Part shown: one piece after another, positions 63,362 through 64,000 of the stretch
Numbering within the stretch: position 1 is the stretch's first letter
Layout of the letters: each line of letters opens with the position of its first letter
NCBI RefSeq assembly: GCF_000763805.1
Contig: NZ_JRKS01000009.1
Location: forward strand, 1-64,000
Direction of reading: 5' to 3'
DNA: 64,000 bases
From: Paracoccus sphaerophysae
GTDB taxonomy: Bacteria > Pseudomonadota > Alphaproteobacteria > Rhodobacterales > Rhodobacteraceae
Position numbers and translations under genes: made by a program
The notes under the pieces: model-generated
Databases searched by the model: none
What the model was told of the DNA's origin: nothing
Seen by the model: only the letters and a program-made list of their open reading frames with translations

Positions 63362-64000
63362 TCAGCCGAACACCCCCGCCACCTGCGCCAGCAGCACATA
63401 GGCCCGGCCCGACCGGGTGTGGATCGCTGCGTCCAGCGCCGCGTCGTCCATGCCGGGGGCGGCACGGGTCAGGGTCCTGTCGTATTGCCGCAGGAAGTGA
63501 TGGGCGGCGTCGCGAAACACCTCGTCCCCCCGCATCAGCGTCGCGGCCGCATCCAGCGCCTGCGCGTCATTGATGGCGGCCAGCGCGCCGGCGTTCCCGC
63601 GCTGTCCGTCCAGGAAGCGCCGCCACGCTCCGGCCGGAGCCGGCGCGGGGTCGAGGTCGTCCATGTAGACGCCGTGCTTGGCCAGCAGGGTGACCACGTC
63701 CTGCGCCGCGCGGATGGTGCGCGCGGTTTCGGGATCGGTCAGCGCCGTCCGCATCGCGGCGATGGCCGCGTGATCGTCGGGACCGTCGGGAAAGTTCAGC
63801 GCCGCGACGAGGTCGGCGGGCGAGATCTCGACCGGCCGGGGCTGCTCGAAGGGCAGGTCGGTCTGCTGCGCGTCGCGGCGCGGCTCGGCGGCGCGGGGCG
63901 CGGGCCGGGCGGCGGCGGCGGGGCGGACGCTGGCCGCCGCGGCGAGGCCGGGCGTCACCGGCAGCGCGGCGGCCGGATCATCGGCGAGCGGGCGCACCGC
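63362..64000 (-). CDS. Unknown protein, 5' end outside window
   Basis: The frame is open to the window edge, so the gene probably starts beyond it; a GTG at 63997 could be internal. The visible N-terminal part is Pro/Ala/Arg-rich and low-complexity. The C-terminal 150 residues are helical (VEISPADLVAALNFPDGPDD, AHHFLRQYDRTLTRAAPG, SGRAYVLLAQVAGVFG). I recognise no catalytic motif; similar proteins are known only as hypothetical in rhodobacters. Confidence 0.6.
   Translation of the reverse strand, partial: AVRPLADDPAAALPVTPGLAAAASVRPAAAARPAPRAAEPRRDAQQTDLPFEQPRPVEISPADLVAALNFPDGPDDHAAIAAMRTALTDPETARTIRAAQDVVTLLAKHGVYMDDLDPAPAPAGAWRRFLDGQRGNAGALAAINDAQALDAAATLMRGDEVFRDAAHHFLRQYDRTLTRAAPGMDDAALDAAIHTRSGRAYVLLAQVAGVFG

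Overview
The window looks like a chromosomal segment of a high-GC alphaproteobacterium of the Rhodobacteraceae, most like Paracoccus. The support is the strong G/C bias at third positions, the ribosomal proteins and RNA polymerase subunits (which read as rhodobacterial), a frcBCAK-type sugar ABC operon, and a cytochrome c'/b561 pair. This assignment comes from recognising the protein families; no search was run.

Layout. Positions 1-5.4 kb hold the end of a capsule export locus (KpsE/KpsT type), a phosphomannomutase and small metabolic genes. Positions 5.4-11.3 kb hold an EAL phosphodiesterase, a tightly overlapping minus-strand operon (rpmH-rnpA-yidD-small membrane protein-EF-hand protein-ttcA), a sensor histidine kinase, and tRNA-Arg and tRNA-Ala. 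Positions 11.3-21.6 kb are catabolic: hydroxypyruvate-isomerase-like, class II aldolase and FAH-family genes, frcBCAK, a DmdB-like acyl-CoA ligase with a coupled 53-residue membrane protein, an aldehyde dehydrogenase, a 1-Cys peroxiredoxin and an I78 inhibitor lipoprotein.

Positions 22-52 kb are the translation/transcription superlocus, all on the minus strand. Read in the direction of transcription it is secE-nusG-rplKA, rplJL-rpoBC, (EamA transporter, glycosyltransferase), rpsL-rpsG-fusA-tuf, (mazEF-like module), rpsJ-rplCDWB-rpsS-rplV-rpsC-rplP, (decayed DUF1801 fragment), rpmC-rpsQ-rplNXE-rpsNH-rplFR-rpsE-rpmD, terminator. The order is classical but is interrupted at each of these brackets. 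Separate promoters and terminators can be read at most of the breaks, so the superlocus is several transcription units.

Positions 52-61 kb hold an Rrf2/TauE pair with a palindromic operator, a sulfotransferase-like gene, tRNA-Trp, an MsbA-like ABC exporter, small enzymes, an HNH endonuclease and a second tuf. This tuf is identical to the first over about 1,249 bp, ending exactly at the start codon and at the terminator (gene conversion). Positions 61-64 kb hold a TerB/DUF533 protein, cytochrome c' with cytochrome b561, and a truncated unknown gene.

I did not find a clearly new multi-gene system. The observations most worth following are an autoregulated toxin-antitoxin module lodged between tuf and rpsJ with the S10 promoter overlapping the toxin stop codon, an amber codon inside the EF-hand gene of a chain of ATGA overlaps ending in ttcA, an unannotated 42-residue membrane protein in that chain, and the operon split between rplP and rpmC.
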